In this document: one piece after another, positions 35,148 to 43,790 of the stretch
Layout of the letters: the number at the start of each line of letters is the position of its first letter
How positions within the stretch are numbered: the first letter of the stretch is position 1
From: Asticcacaulis sp. EMRT-3
Lineage (GTDB): Bacteria; Pseudomonadota; Alphaproteobacteria; Caulobacterales; Caulobacteraceae
DNA length: 64,000 nucleotides
Assembly (NCBI RefSeq): GCF_030027245.1
Contig: NZ_JASERT010000001.1
Span: forward strand, 1,604,501-1,668,500
Reading direction: 5' to 3'
The notes under the pieces: model-generated
What the model was told of the DNA's origin: nothing
The model's database searches: none
What the model saw: only the letters and a program-made list of their open reading frames with translations
Made by a program: the position numbers and the translations under genes

Positions 35148-36947
35148 ATGACCGACAAGCCTGCCTCCAAGCCCGGCCTGCGCTCGCGCGCCTGGTTCGA
35201 TAATCCCGCCAATGCCGATATGACGGCGCTCTATCTGGAGCGTTACATGAATTTCGGCCTGTCGCTGGAGGAGCTTCAGTCTGGCAAGCCGATCATCGGC
35301 ATTGCCCAGACCGGCTCGGACTTAAGCCCCTGTAACCGCCATCACCTCGTGCTGGCCGAGCGTATCCGCGCCGGTATCATCGAAGCGGGCGGCATACCGC
35401 TGGAATTTCCTGTCCATCCGATTCAGGAAACCGGCAAGCGGCCTACGGCGGGGCTTGACCGCAACCTGGCCTATATCGGTCTGGTCGAGGTGCTGTACGG
35501 CTATCCGCTCGACGGGGTGGTGCTGACCATCGGCTGCGACAAGACCACGCCTGCCTGTCTGATGGCGGCGGCCACGGTCAATATTCCGGCCATTGCCCTC
35601 AGCGTCGGGCCGATGAACAATGGCTGGTACAAGGGCGAACGCACCGGTTCGGGCACGATTGTCTGGAAGGCGCGCGAACTGCTGGCGGCGGGCGAGATCG
35701 ACTATAAGGGCTTTATCAAGCTGGTCGCCTCGTCCGCACCCTCCACCGGCTATTGCAACACGATGGGCACGGCCACCACGCTCAACTCGCTGGCTGAAGT
35801 GCTGGGGATGCAACTGCCCTATTCGGCGGCCATTCCGGCTCCGCACCGCGACCGTCAGGAAATGGCCTGGCGTACCGGCAAGCGCATTGTCGATATGGTT
35901 CACGAAGACCTGAAGCCTTCGGACATACTGACCAAAAACGCCTTCATCAACGCCATCCGCGTCAATTCAGCCATTGGCGGTTCCACCAATGCGCCGATCC
36001 ATCTCAATGCGCTGGCGCGTCATATCGGCGTCGAACTGAAGGTGGAGGAGTGGCAGACCTATGGCGAAGACCTGCCGCTGCTCGTCAATCTGATGCCCGC
36101 CGGTGAATATCTGGGCGAGGATTACCACCATGCCGGCGGCGTGCCCGCCGTGGTGCGCCAGCTTCTCGATCAGGGCCTGATCGAGGACGCCCTCACCTGC
36201 ACCGGCGCATCGCTGGCCGAAAACTGCAAGGACGCCGAAATCGAGGACGAAAAGGTTATCCGTCCGTATGGCCGGCCGCTGAAAGAACGTGCCGGTTATC
36301 GCGTGCTGTCGGGCAATCTGTTCACCTCGGCCATCATGAAGACCAGCGTAATTTCCGAACAGTTCCGTCATCGCTATCTCGATAATCCGGCCGATCCGAT
36401 GGCCTTCGAGGGCCGCGCCATCGTCTTCGACGGGCCGGAGGATTACCACCACCGCATCGATGATCCGGCGCTGGCCATCGACGAGCACTGCATCCTGTTC
36501 ATGCGCGGCGCAGGGCCCATCGGCTATCCCGGTGCCGCCGAGGTGGTCAATATGCGCTGCCCCGACTATCTGATCAAGAAAGGCGTCACCTCGCTGGCCT
36601 GCATCGGCGATGGCCGCCAGTCGGGCACGTCGGGCTCGCCGTCGATCCTCAACGCTTCGCCCGAAGCGGCGGCGGGCGGCAATCTGGCCATTCTGAAAAC
36701 CGGCGACCGGGTGCGCGTCGATCTCAATAAGGGCACAGTCAATGCGCTGATCTCGGATGAGGACATCGCACAGCGCCGCGCCGAACTGGAGGCGGCGGGC
36801 GGCTTCCAGTATCCGGCCAGCCAGACGCCGTGGCAGGCCATGCAGCGCCGCACGGTGGGCCAGATGGATACCGGCGCGTGTCTCGAAGACGCCGTGCCCT
36901 TCCAGCGTATTGCCCAAACCATGGGCTTGCCCAGAGACAATCACTAG
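35148..36947 (+). CDS. IlvD/Edd-family sugar-acid dehydratase (arabonate/xylonate type)
   Basis: 599 residues. Three cysteines fit [2Fe-2S] ligands: SPCNR (C62), GCDKTTPAC (C130) and GYCNTMG (C203). Other family blocks: [41 protein letters not shown], and [18 protein letters not shown]. The sequence is like Caulobacter xylonate dehydratase and rhizobial arabonate dehydratase; a branched-chain IlvD role is less likely because ilvC lies elsewhere. With AraD1 and galM it would convert arabinose or xylose acids in an oxidative route. No strong SD; coupled to galM. Its final 29 bases are duplicated. Confidence 0.87.
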   Translation: MTDKPASKPGLRSRAWFDNPANADMTALYLERYMNFGLSLEELQSGKPIIGIAQTGSDLSPCNRHHLVLAERIRAGIIEAGGIPLEFPVHPIQETGKRPTAGLDRNLAYIGLVEVLYGYPLDGVVLTIGCDKTTPACLMAAATVNIPAIALSVGPMNNGWYKGERTGSGTIVWKARELLAAGEIDYKGFIKLVASSAPSTGYCNTMGTATTLNSLAEVLGMQLPYSAAIPAPHRDRQEMAWRTGKRIVDMVHEDLKPSDILTKNAFINAIRVNSAIGGSTNAPIHLNALARHIGVELKVEEWQTYGEDLPLLVNLMPAGEYLGEDYHHAGGVPAVVRQLLDQGLIEDALTCTGASLAENCKDAEIEDEKVIRPYGRPLKERAGYRVLSGNLFTSAIMKTSVISEQFRHRYLDNPADPMAFEGRAIVFDGPEDYHHRIDDPALAIDEHCILFMRGAGPIGYPGAAEVVNMRCPDYLIKKGVTSLACIGDGRQSGTSGSPSILNASPEAAAGGNLAILKTGDRVRVDLNKGTVNALISDEDIAQRRAELEAAGGFQYPASQTPWQAMQRRTVGQMDTGACLEDAVPFQRIAQTMGLPRDNH

Positions 36948-36983
36948 AATGTCGATGGGCTTGCCCAGAGACAATCACTAGAA
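36921..36983 (+). repeat. 29-bp tandem duplication across the dehydratase stop codon
   Basis: ATGGGCTTGCCCAGAG and the following 13 bases, ending in TAGAA, occur at 36921-36949 and again at 36955-36983, a 34-bp period. The second copy carries the stop context but no coding role; a slipped-strand event is the simple explanation. Confidence 0.93.
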
Positions 36984-36991
36984 CCATAAAA

Positions 36992-37025
36992 GCCGCGCAA
37001 GTCTGACTTGCGCGGCGGTTTAGTT
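36992..37025 (+). terminator. Rho-independent terminator after the dehydratase gene
   Basis: Stem GCCGCGCAAG / CTTGCGCGGC (36992-37001 and 37007-37016), loop TCTGA, then GGTTTAGTTTT. Ends the galM-dehydratase operon. Confidence 0.8.
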
Positions 37026-37090
37026 TTGATCTCGCCAAAGTGCGAATATTCCTCGTTTGATCGCAAGACCCGGATGCGCGACAAGAGGGC

Positions 37091-37513
37091 ATGAGCACAC
37101 TGACCGACACTCTTCTTCTGGCCCTGGCGGGTGGCGCGCTGATCGGCGCAGCGGCGGGCGGACTGTATCTGACCACAGGCCGCATCGCGGGCATCAGCGG
37201 TATCTTTGGCAATGCCGTATTGCACAAACCACAAGCCTGGCGCTGGCTGTTCGTTGGCGGCCTCATTGTGGCCGGACTGATGGCGCGTCTGTTCGGCATA
37301 GCGCCGCACACACTGGGCTCAGGCCCCTTCATTCTGGCCGTTTCAGGCCTGCTGGTGGGCTTCGGCACGCGCCTTGGCAATGGCTGCACCAGTGGTCATG
37401 GTGTCTGTGGCCTTGCCCGTCTCTCCCCGCGCTCACTGGTGGCCGTGATAGTCTTCATCGCCACGGCGGCGGCCACCGTCTTCATCGCGCGCCATATCGG
37501 AGGTTTGTCATGA
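37091..37513 (+). CDS. YeeE/YedE-family membrane protein, first half (sulfur-transport type)
   Basis: 140 residues, about four helices, with the cysteine block [19 protein letters not shown] that is typical of the YeeE/YedE thiosulfate-transporter group and of the PmpA half-size proteins. Its stop overlaps the start of the second gene (ATGA), so the two half-proteins are translated together and likely form one transporter. Function in sulfur-compound uptake is inferred from family. Confidence 0.87.
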   Translation: MSTLTDTLLLALAGGALIGAAAGGLYLTTGRIAGISGIFGNAVLHKPQAWRWLFVGGLIVAGLMARLFGIAPHTLGSGPFILAVSGLLVGFGTRLGNGCTSGHGVCGLARLSPRSLVAVIVFIATAAATVFIARHIGGLS

Positions 37514-37959
37514 AGCTTTCGTCTAACCTCTGGGCTCTGGTCTTTGGCCTGCTGCTGGGCGGCGGCCTGATCGTGTCGGGCATGACCGATACGGCCAATG
37601 TCAAAGGCTTTCTCGATTTCGCCGGACACTGGCGTCCGGCTCTGGCACTCGTCATGGGCGGGGCTGTGCTGGTGGCCCTGCCTTTGTTCCGCCTCGCCGC
37701 CGTGCGTGGCCGAACCATGATGGGTGCAACGCCGCCGCAACGTATCGACGCACGCCTGCTGATAGGGGCGGGCATCTTCGGTATCGGTTGGGGCCTGAGC
37801 GGCATCTGCCCTGGCCCTGGTCTGGTCTGGCTTGGCATCGACCCGCTTCAGGCCGCGCCCTTCATCATCGCCGTGCTCGTTGGAGCTGGTCTGGCTGACC
37901 TGCTCGATGCACGCCGCGCCCTTGTGTCCGATACCGCGCCTGCGCCCAAGACCCATTGA
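37510..37959 (+). CDS. DUF6691/YeeE-family membrane protein, second half
   Basis: 149 residues, four helices: [20 protein letters not shown] opens the protein and [19 protein letters not shown] carries the conserved cysteine of this half. Partner of the preceding gene; the ATG at 37510 overlaps its stop. Length and pattern are those of PmpB-like proteins. A longer frame upstream is not used because it would read through the first gene. Confidence 0.85.
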   Translation: MKLSSNLWALVFGLLLGGGLIVSGMTDTANVKGFLDFAGHWRPALALVMGGAVLVALPLFRLAAVRGRTMMGATPPQRIDARLLIGAGIFGIGWGLSGICPGPGLVWLGIDPLQAAPFIIAVLVGAGLADLLDARRALVSDTAPAPKTH

Positions 37960-38012
37960 TCCCAAGACCCAGTGAAGATGGGCTTGTCAGGGATGACAGG
38001 CCCATTTTCGCG

Positions 38013-38294
38013 TCAGGCGCGCCGAACCAGCCGCAGGATAAGGATCAGCACAGCCGCGCCAACCGTAGCGGTAAGGATGGTGGCCAAAATCCCCGTGCCT
38101 ATATGGATATGCAGGACTCCGGCCAGCCAGCCGCCGATAAAGGCCCCCAGTATCCCGACGATGATGTCGCCGATCAGGCCGAAGCCGCCGCCCTTGATCA
38201 GGGTGCCTGCCAGCCAGCCGGCCACGGCGCCGACCACGATCCAGATAATAAGGCTATGCGTATCAAGGGATAAATTAAGGTGATGCGCGTCCAT
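38013..38294 (-). CDS. GlsB/YeaQ/YmgE-family membrane protein
   Basis: 93 residues with three helices and glycine-rich turns: IIWIVVGAVAGWLAGTLIKG, GFGLIGDIIVGILGAFIGGW and a final TGILATILTATVGAAVLILI. The family is common in alphaproteobacteria and often described as stress-associated, function unknown. The ATG at 38294 fits the normal N-terminus (MDAHHLNLSLDTHS); the frame goes further up without an SD. Convergent with the DUF6691 gene. Confidence 0.85.
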   Translation of the reverse strand: MDAHHLNLSLDTHSLIIWIVVGAVAGWLAGTLIKGGGFGLIGDIIVGILGAFIGGWLAGVLHIHIGTGILATILTATVGAAVLILILRLVRRA

Positions 38295-38450
38295 GACGGT
38301 CTTTCCGATAATGAAAGGGGCCGCATGTGCGACGCCATTATTAAGGATAACCTGAAAGCAGCATGTTACCAAAGATCGTTTCTTTATTTATCGATGACCG
38401 CGACCGTCTTTGATCTTGCGCGCACCGGTAACACCGCCTAGCTTCGCGGC

Positions 38451-39812
38451 ATGATCGACAGACTAACCCGCCTTCCCCACACCCTTGCGCGGCGGCTGAA
38501 CCTGCCGCAAACCGCCACAGCCCCCTTCTGCCCCAGCGAAGTGCAGGGTGTGATCGCCGTCCCCGACGGACTGAGCCGCCTGAAGCGACTGATGCTCTAT
38601 GCCGGGCCGGGGCTTCTGGTGGCAGTCGGCTATATGGATCCCGGCAACTGGGCCACCGACATCGCCGCTGGCGCGCGCTTCGGCTATGATCTGCTGTTCG
38701 TGATTTTGCTGTCCGGTCTGGCCGGGATTCTGTTGCAGATGCTGGCGGCGCGTCTCGGCATCGTGGCCGGACGCGATCTGGCGCAGGCGTGTAGCGCCCA
38801 TTATCCGCGCCCCGTGGCGCTGGGCCTGTGGCTGATGGCCGAACTGGCGATCATCGCCACCGATGTGGCCGAGGTGCTGGGCGCGGCTCTGGCCATCAAG
38901 CTTCTGTTCGGCCTGTCGTTGTGGCTCGGCATCCTTTTGACCGGCCTGGACCTGGTGATCGTGCTGGGGCTGAAGGGCAAGGGTTTCCGCCAGGTCGAGG
39001 CCATCATTCTGGCGCTCGTCTCCACCATCGGCCTGTGCTTCGTCATCGAACTGTTTCTGGCCCACCCGGACGGCACCGCCATCATGGCGGGTCTGGTGCC
39101 CGATCTTGGCCGCCTGCGTGATCCCGACGCCCTCTATCTGGCCATCGGCATTATCGGGGCCACGGTCATGCCGCATAATCTCTATCTGCATTCCTCGATC
39201 GTCCAGACGCGCCAGGTGGCGCCGGGTGAGGACGGGGTGCGGCGCGCCCTGCGCATGGCGTCGCTCGACACGGTGGTGTCGCTGGCCATCGCCATCTTCA
39301 TCAATGCCGCCATTCTGATTCTGGCGGCGGCCACCTTTCACCTGCATGGCCGCAACGACATCGCCGACATCGCCGACGCCAAGGCCCTGCTCGCCCCCCT
39401 GACCGGCGCGGCGGCAGCGGGCCTGATCTTCGCCATCGCGCTTTTCGCTTCGGGCCAGAGCTCCACTTTTACCGGCACCATTACCGGTCAGGTGATACTG
39501 GAAGGTTTTCTCGACCTGAAAATCCCCTGCTGGCAGCGGCGCGCCATCACCCGCATACTGGCGCTGATCCCGGCCCTGGGCGGAGTTTTGTGGCTGGGCG
39601 ATGGCGGCATTGGTCGCCTGCTGGTGCTGACCCAGGTGGTTTTGTCGCTGCAACTGCCCTTCGCCATCTGGCCGCTGATCCGCCTGACGCGCAATCGCGG
39701 CCTGATGAAGACGCATCGTGCGCCGCTGTGGATGGCGCTGGCCGCCTGGGGCATTTTCGCCGCCGTCGTCGGGGCCAATCTGTGGCTGATCCTGCACATG
39801 ATGGAGGGCTAG
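38451..39812 (+). CDS. mntH: Nramp-family divalent metal transporter (MntH type)
   Basis: 453 residues, about eleven helices. Family signatures: GPGLLVAVGYMDPGNWATD (DPGN in helix 1) and GATVMPHNLYLHSSI (the MPH in helix 6), both metal-binding unwound helices, with TDVAEVLGAALAI between. Proton-coupled Mn(II)/Fe(II) import. The start is the only ATG before the family N-terminus. No clear Fur or MntR box was seen in the 150-bp upstream region. Confidence 0.93.
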   Translation: MIDRLTRLPHTLARRLNLPQTATAPFCPSEVQGVIAVPDGLSRLKRLMLYAGPGLLVAVGYMDPGNWATDIAAGARFGYDLLFVILLSGLAGILLQMLAARLGIVAGRDLAQACSAHYPRPVALGLWLMAELAIIATDVAEVLGAALAIKLLFGLSLWLGILLTGLDLVIVLGLKGKGFRQVEAIILALVSTIGLCFVIELFLAHPDGTAIMAGLVPDLGRLRDPDALYLAIGIIGATVMPHNLYLHSSIVQTRQVAPGEDGVRRALRMASLDTVVSLAIAIFINAAILILAAATFHLHGRNDIADIADAKALLAPLTGAAAAGLIFAIALFASGQSSTFTGTITGQVILEGFLDLKIPCWQRRAITRILALIPALGGVLWLGDGGIGRLLVLTQVVLSLQLPFAIWPLIRLTRNRGLMKTHRAPLWMALAAWGIFAAVVGANLWLILHMMEG

Positions 39813-39897
39813 GCACGCCTCCAGCTTTTTAGGTGTATTTATTAAGAATTGCGGGTACAGTTTAATGCGATAATGGCGACGTCAAAGGGGATATTTC

Positions 39898-40740
39898 ATG
39901 TCGATCCGCGCACGCATTATGGCTTTGATGGCGTGTTTTGCCCTGATGGCCCTGGCGGTCACCGCGCTGGGTCTGGCCACGATTTCCGATTACAACCGCA
40001 TGATGAAGACCTATGGCCACGCCTACGAAAATGCCTGGCGCGGCGAAAGACTGAACCATCTCGTCTCCAATGTCGTCATGGATTCACGCGGCATCTATCT
40101 TGCGCGCAATGCCGAGGAAAGAGACAGTTTCGCCACCAATCTGCGCAATAATCTCGATGAGGTCGAGCGTCTGCTGGCACAGTGGCGGGCCGACGCCACG
40201 CCGCAGGAATTGCAAAAAATGCAACCGATCCTGAATCAGGCGCAGGCGTTTATCGTGGTGCGCCGCGATGTGATCCAACTGGCCTTTTCCGGCCAGCAAA
40301 GCGCCGCTGAAAAGCGCGGCGTTGATAGCCGTAACGACCGCATCGCCTTCCAGAACAATGTCGAAACCCTGGTCAATGTGATGCGCGACGACCTCAAGGT
40401 AACGCAGGCGCAGGTGGACCGTTACAGCCATCGCCGCGCCGGGGAGTTTCTAATCGCCGCGCTTGTCGGCATTTTCGTCATGATGGGCCTGTCCTTGTGG
40501 ATCGTGGCGCACTTTATCACCCGACCGCTCCAGGATGTGGCTTCGGCCATCATCAAGACATCGAAGGGTGATTATGAGGTCGCGCTCAATGAGCATCAGG
40601 GGCAGGATGAGGTGTCGAGCGTCTGGCAGGCTCTGGCCGTGCTGAAGGCGCGCGCCATCGAAGCCGAGCGTCTGGCGGCGGCCCAGCGCGAGGCCGAGCA
40701 TCAGGAAGAAATGAAATTGCGCGAAATTTTGCTCGATTAG
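39898..40740 (+). CDS. Chemoreceptor-like HAMP protein without an output domain
   Basis: 280 residues: helix (about 9-28), a periplasmic four-helix-bundle-like region (about 29-185, rich in R, Q, E), second helix GIFVMMGLSLWIVAHFI (about 190-207), HAMP (about 208-262, ITRPLQDVASAIIKTSKGD) and a short coiled coil ending ILLD. It stops there: there is no kinase, cyclase or MCP signalling domain. ATG 39898 has AAGGGGA upstream. Either a truncated chemoreceptor or a HAMP protein working through a partner; the following gene is ssrA. Confidence 0.82.
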   Translation: MSIRARIMALMACFALMALAVTALGLATISDYNRMMKTYGHAYENAWRGERLNHLVSNVVMDSRGIYLARNAEERDSFATNLRNNLDEVERLLAQWRADATPQELQKMQPILNQAQAFIVVRRDVIQLAFSGQQSAAEKRGVDSRNDRIAFQNNVETLVNVMRDDLKVTQAQVDRYSHRRAGEFLIAALVGIFVMMGLSLWIVAHFITRPLQDVASAIIKTSKGDYEVALNEHQGQDEVSSVWQALAVLKARAIEAERLAAAQREAEHQEEMKLREILLD

Positions 40741-40773
40741 CGCTTGCCCCTTCCCCACCGGGCCGGATGCGCC

Positions 40774-40779
40774 TATATT
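40774..40779 (+). promoter_or_regulatory. -10-like element before ssrA
   Basis: TATATT sits a few bases before the acceptor piece of the tmRNA gene; a weak -35 TTCCCC lies 17 bases upstream. Sequence match only. Confidence 0.3.
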
Positions 40780-40781
40780 GG

Positions 40782-41114
40782 TAATGTCCGGGCAACCGGA
40801 CTATGGGGATAAACGCCCACGTAATAAGCGAACTGGACCCGGGTGCGATTCCCGGCGGCTCCACCATCTTCTTTTCCGCCATAGCTGTGGTGGAAATTCA
40901 TGGGGCCGATCAGCATCGACAGGCGTGTAAAGGTGAAGCTTTCCCCCGGCATGGGCTCCCGCGATCGGCCCATTTTTTAACTGCGAACGATAACTTCGCT
41001 CCGGAATATGCTCTTGCTGCGTAATGCAGCGGAGTCATCCGAACCAAACTCCTGACGATTAGCCTCGTCAGGCGGGGCCCGCTGGACGCCTGGCAACAGA
41101 AGTCCAGCACTTTT
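40782..41114 (+). ncRNA. ssrA: Transfer-messenger RNA (circularly permuted, two-piece)
   Basis: The acceptor piece comes first: T-arm CCGGGTGCGATTCCCGG and acceptor strand CGGCTCCACCA, with the encoded CCA ending at 40866. The coding piece begins at 40902 with GGGGCCG, which pairs with CGGCTCC to rebuild the 7-bp acceptor stem (one G-U). The tag frame at 40983-41024 reads ANDNFAPEYALAA then stop (the charged alanine adds one more). The stop lies in a hairpin loop (41016-41030). A stem CCTGACGA / TCGTCAGG follows and the gene ends at a GCTGGAC / GTCCAGC hairpin (41081-41108) before TTTT. The two pieces are joined by a loop (about 40867-40901) removed after transcription. It frees stalled ribosomes and tags the nascent chain for ClpXP. 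Confidence 0.95.
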
Positions 41115-41321
41115 CCAGACAGTTTACAGGCGTCCCAACACCCGACCAGGTGTCGGCGGTTTTCCGCCGCCCGCGCGGAGGCTTTGTGCGAAGCGCAAAC
41201 GCCGTGAGCGGCAACATGTCGCCTGGCAAGAGAAACCTGTCACCTTTCCCTTTATCAGCCGTGCGCCTGTAACGCCCGACCGGGCGGCGTTCAGGTGCAT
41301 CACGCTTAAAAGACAGGATTT

Positions 41322-41470
41322 AACCACGGAAAACACAGAAAACACGGACATCTGGATAGGGCGACATCTATGACATCGGTATCCGGGATCGCAACGCGCA
41401 GCCCTTTTCTCGATAGGATGCGCCAGGGGCGAGACGATAGATTTCCGTGTTTTCTGTGTTTTCCGTGGTT
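41322..41470. repeat. 149-bp element with perfect 27-bp terminal inverted repeats
   Basis: Left end starts AACCACGGAAAACACAG (41322-41348) and right end (41444-41470) is its exact reverse complement over 27 bases. The middle ~95 bp is unique and has no gene. It may be a MITE-like or hairpin element; similar A/C-rich ends are seen in other bacteria. No target-site duplication was found by eye. Confidence 0.85.
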
Positions 41471-41529
41471 GAATAATGGGCAACCGCGCTTTTCACCCGA
41501 TCTTAAAAGCGGGGCTCTATGCTGTCGGC

Positions 41530-42942
41530 ATGAAGCCCAATGCCTCACCTGACAGCCCGCTCAATACCCTGAACGCCGCCGCCCCGGCTGTGCTGGCTCT
41601 GGCAGTCTTTGCGCTGGTCATGTGGCTGCCGCCGCTGCTCAATGACGGCGATACCTGGTGGCACCTGGCCGCCGGTGACTGGATGCGCGCCCACCACGCC
41701 ATTCCGCGCAGCGATCCCTTTTCGTGGAGCTTTGCCGGTCGCCCGTGGCAGGCGCATGAATGGCTGAGCGAACTGATCCTGTCGGCGGCTTTTTCTCTGG
41801 CCGGATGGCAGGGCGTCATGCTGCTCACCGCCGCCGCCTTTGCGCTGGCCGCCGGGCTGTTGATGCGCGCCGCCGCCCGACATCTGCGTGGCTTACCGCT
41901 GTGGCTAACCGTGGGCGCGGGCCTGAGCCTGTGCGGGCCGCACCTGCTGGCGCGACCGCATATTCTGGTGCTGCCGCTGATGGTCTTGTGGATCGATGGT
42001 CTGGTGCGCGCCCGCGAAAAAGGCCGTGCGCCATCTTTCTGGCTGTTGCCGCTGATGATCGTGTGGGCCAATATGCACGGCGGCTTTCTGGTCGGTCTGG
42101 TGCTGATCGCGCCCTTCGCCGCCGAGGCCTGGTTAGAGCGCCGCACTCTGCGTATGGCACTGGGCTGGGGCGGGTTCGGGCTGGCGGCGCTGGCCTGCGC
42201 CCTGGTCACGCCGTTTGGCGTGCAGGGGCTGATCTTTCCGATCCGGCTGATGACCATGAGCCAGGTGGACGGCATCGGCGAGTGGGGGCCGATCCTGCTG
42301 CATCCGCTACCGCCGATCCTGATCGTGGCGCTTGGCTTCATCATTGTCTGGTGGCGGCAAAAGCCCAAGATCGGTTACATCCGCGCCCTGCTGCTGACCG
42401 GGCTTTTATATGTCAGCCTGCGCCATCAGCGCCATGAGGTGATTTTAAGTGTGGTCGGCATCCTGCTGCTGGCCGAACCCTTGGGGCGCAGCTTTCTGAC
42501 CTCGCCCGCCACGCGCCGACGCACACCGCCCTTCATCCATGCCAGCCTGATCGCACTGGCCGTCGCCGCAACGGTCATCCGCCTTGCCGTGGCCACGCCC
42601 GAACCGGTCAACCGCGCTGAACCGTCCGCCGCCATCGCCGCCATCCCGCGCGATCTGGTGCAAAAGCGTGTGTTCAACGCCTATACCTTAGGCGGTTACC
42701 TGATCCGCGCCGGTATCCATCCCTATATCGACAGCCGCGCCGACATGTATGGCCCGGCCTTTCTGGCCGCCTATGGTCAGCTCATGGACGATCCGGCACC
42801 TCTGGCGGGTTTTCTCGACCGCGAGCATATCGGCTGGACGATTCTCATCCCCGGCACGCCCGCCGCCGAAGCCATGCGCCATATGCCCGGCTGGAAGCGG
42901 CTTTATGCCGACCCGCAGGCGGTTATTGATGTGCGCGGTTAG
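41530..42942 (+). CDS. Polytopic membrane protein of unknown function, glycosyltransferase-C-like
   Basis: 470 residues with about nine membrane helices. Features: an N-terminal helix then LNDGDTWWHLAAGDWMRAHHAIPRSDP (in two parts), a periplasmic loop with acidic D and W residues like those at the catalytic loop of GT-C polyprenol-linked transferases, and a C-terminal soluble part. I do not recognise a precise family. A later ATG than 41476 was chosen because the first 18 codons read through the right arm of the hairpin element. Function should not be assigned on this evidence. Confidence 0.7.
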   Translation: MKPNASPDSPLNTLNAAAPAVLALAVFALVMWLPPLLNDGDTWWHLAAGDWMRAHHAIPRSDPFSWSFAGRPWQAHEWLSELILSAAFSLAGWQGVMLLTAAAFALAAGLLMRAAARHLRGLPLWLTVGAGLSLCGPHLLARPHILVLPLMVLWIDGLVRAREKGRAPSFWLLPLMIVWANMHGGFLVGLVLIAPFAAEAWLERRTLRMALGWGGFGLAALACALVTPFGVQGLIFPIRLMTMSQVDGIGEWGPILLHPLPPILIVALGFIIVWWRQKPKIGYIRALLLTGLLYVSLRHQRHEVILSVVGILLLAEPLGRSFLTSPATRRRTPPFIHASLIALAVAATVIRLAVATPEPVNRAEPSAAIAAIPRDLVQKRVFNAYTLGGYLIRAGIHPYIDSRADMYGPAFLAAYGQLMDDPAPLAGFLDREHIGWTILIPGTPAAEAMRHMPGWKRLYADPQAVIDVRG

Positions 42943-43042
42943 AGCGTTTCCCCAAAAAGTGGATCCACTTTTTGGATAAGGAAGAGCGATAAAACAAAAA
43001 CTTAGAGCGTCGATCTGAGTCTATCAGATCGAAAAGCGCTCA
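42941..43042. repeat. Interspersed palindromic repeat, family 2, copy 2
   Basis: AGAGCGTTTCC, then CCAAAAAGTGG / CCACTTTTTGG, an A-rich stretch, TTAGAGCG, AGTCTATC and GCGCTC. Block order matches 7460-7563. The first bases overlap the stop codon region of the membrane-protein gene. Confidence 0.85.
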
Positions 43043-43160
43043 AAATCCCAACGGCTTTTTTACGGACAGGGCCATTTTTCGGTTTTGTTTCCACCTGACC
43101 ATGTTAAGTCTTGAAGCGCATATCTCTCGCCCCAAGCCTCTGTGAGTACCGTCCAAGCCT

Positions 43161-43685
43161 ATGTCTGAAGAACCGATGATCATCGATCAGATGGATTATG
43201 CCGGAATGACCCAAAACGCCCTGCGCGGCGTGATCCGGCAGGCGCTGCAACGCGCCGACGACCCGGAGGGCCTGCCCGGCGAGCATCATTTCTACATCAC
43301 CTTCTTAACCCGCGCGCCGGGGGTTTCGATCCCGCCCGACCTGCTGGCGCGGTATCCGTTCGACATCACCATCGTTTTGCAGCACCAGTACCGCGACCTG
43401 CGCGTGGCCGATGATTTCTTCCGCGTCACCCTGGCCTTTGGCGGCGCGCCGAAAATCCTGACCGTGCCCTATGCGGCGATCAGCCGTTTCCATGACCCCT
43501 ATGCCCAGTTCATGCTCGAATTCGAGGTCGATGATCCGGCCTCGCTGACCCAGGACATTGAGGATCCCGAACGCAGCGACGACACGCCCGAAGCCCCGGC
43601 AACGGCCAGGGCCGACAATGCGGCCTCGCCCGATGACGATGGAACGCCCAAGATCATTTCGCTCGACCAGTTTCGCAAAAAATAG
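43161..43685 (+). CDS. sspB: SspB-family adaptor (alphaproteobacterial SspB) for ClpXP
   Basis: 174 residues. Body about 1-130 with the family pattern MDYAGMTQNALRGVIRQAL and HHFYITFLTRAPGVSIP, then a disordered acidic linker, and a C-terminal basic end IISLDQFRKK that fits the ClpX-binding XB motif. It binds the ssrA tag on tmRNA-tagged proteins and hands them to ClpXP. It lies about 2 kb from ssrA. The long acidic tail (PEAPATARADNAASPDDDG) is usual for alphaproteobacterial members. Confidence 0.92.
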   Translation: MSEEPMIIDQMDYAGMTQNALRGVIRQALQRADDPEGLPGEHHFYITFLTRAPGVSIPPDLLARYPFDITIVLQHQYRDLRVADDFFRVTLAFGGAPKILTVPYAAISRFHDPYAQFMLEFEVDDPASLTQDIEDPERSDDTPEAPATARADNAASPDDDGTPKIISLDQFRKK

Positions 43686-43790
43686 TTCGGTTTTCGCCAA
43701 AAAAGCGCGACGCTGTGCGGCAGAATCGCCTAGATTCATGCTGATGCGAAACCCTCCATTATGGACGGCCAACAGGGGCGAGGGCGAATC

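Noticed and set aside
40867..40901. A tRNA gene at the CCACCA near 40861
   Set aside because: The acceptor strand pairs with GGGGCCG at 40902 downstream, not with any upstream sequence, and no anticodon arm exists; it belongs to the permuted tmRNA.
41476..41529. Upstream start of the polytopic membrane protein
   Set aside because: ATG lies just beside the 27-bp inverted repeat and has no SD; ATG at 41530 preferred, though not certain.
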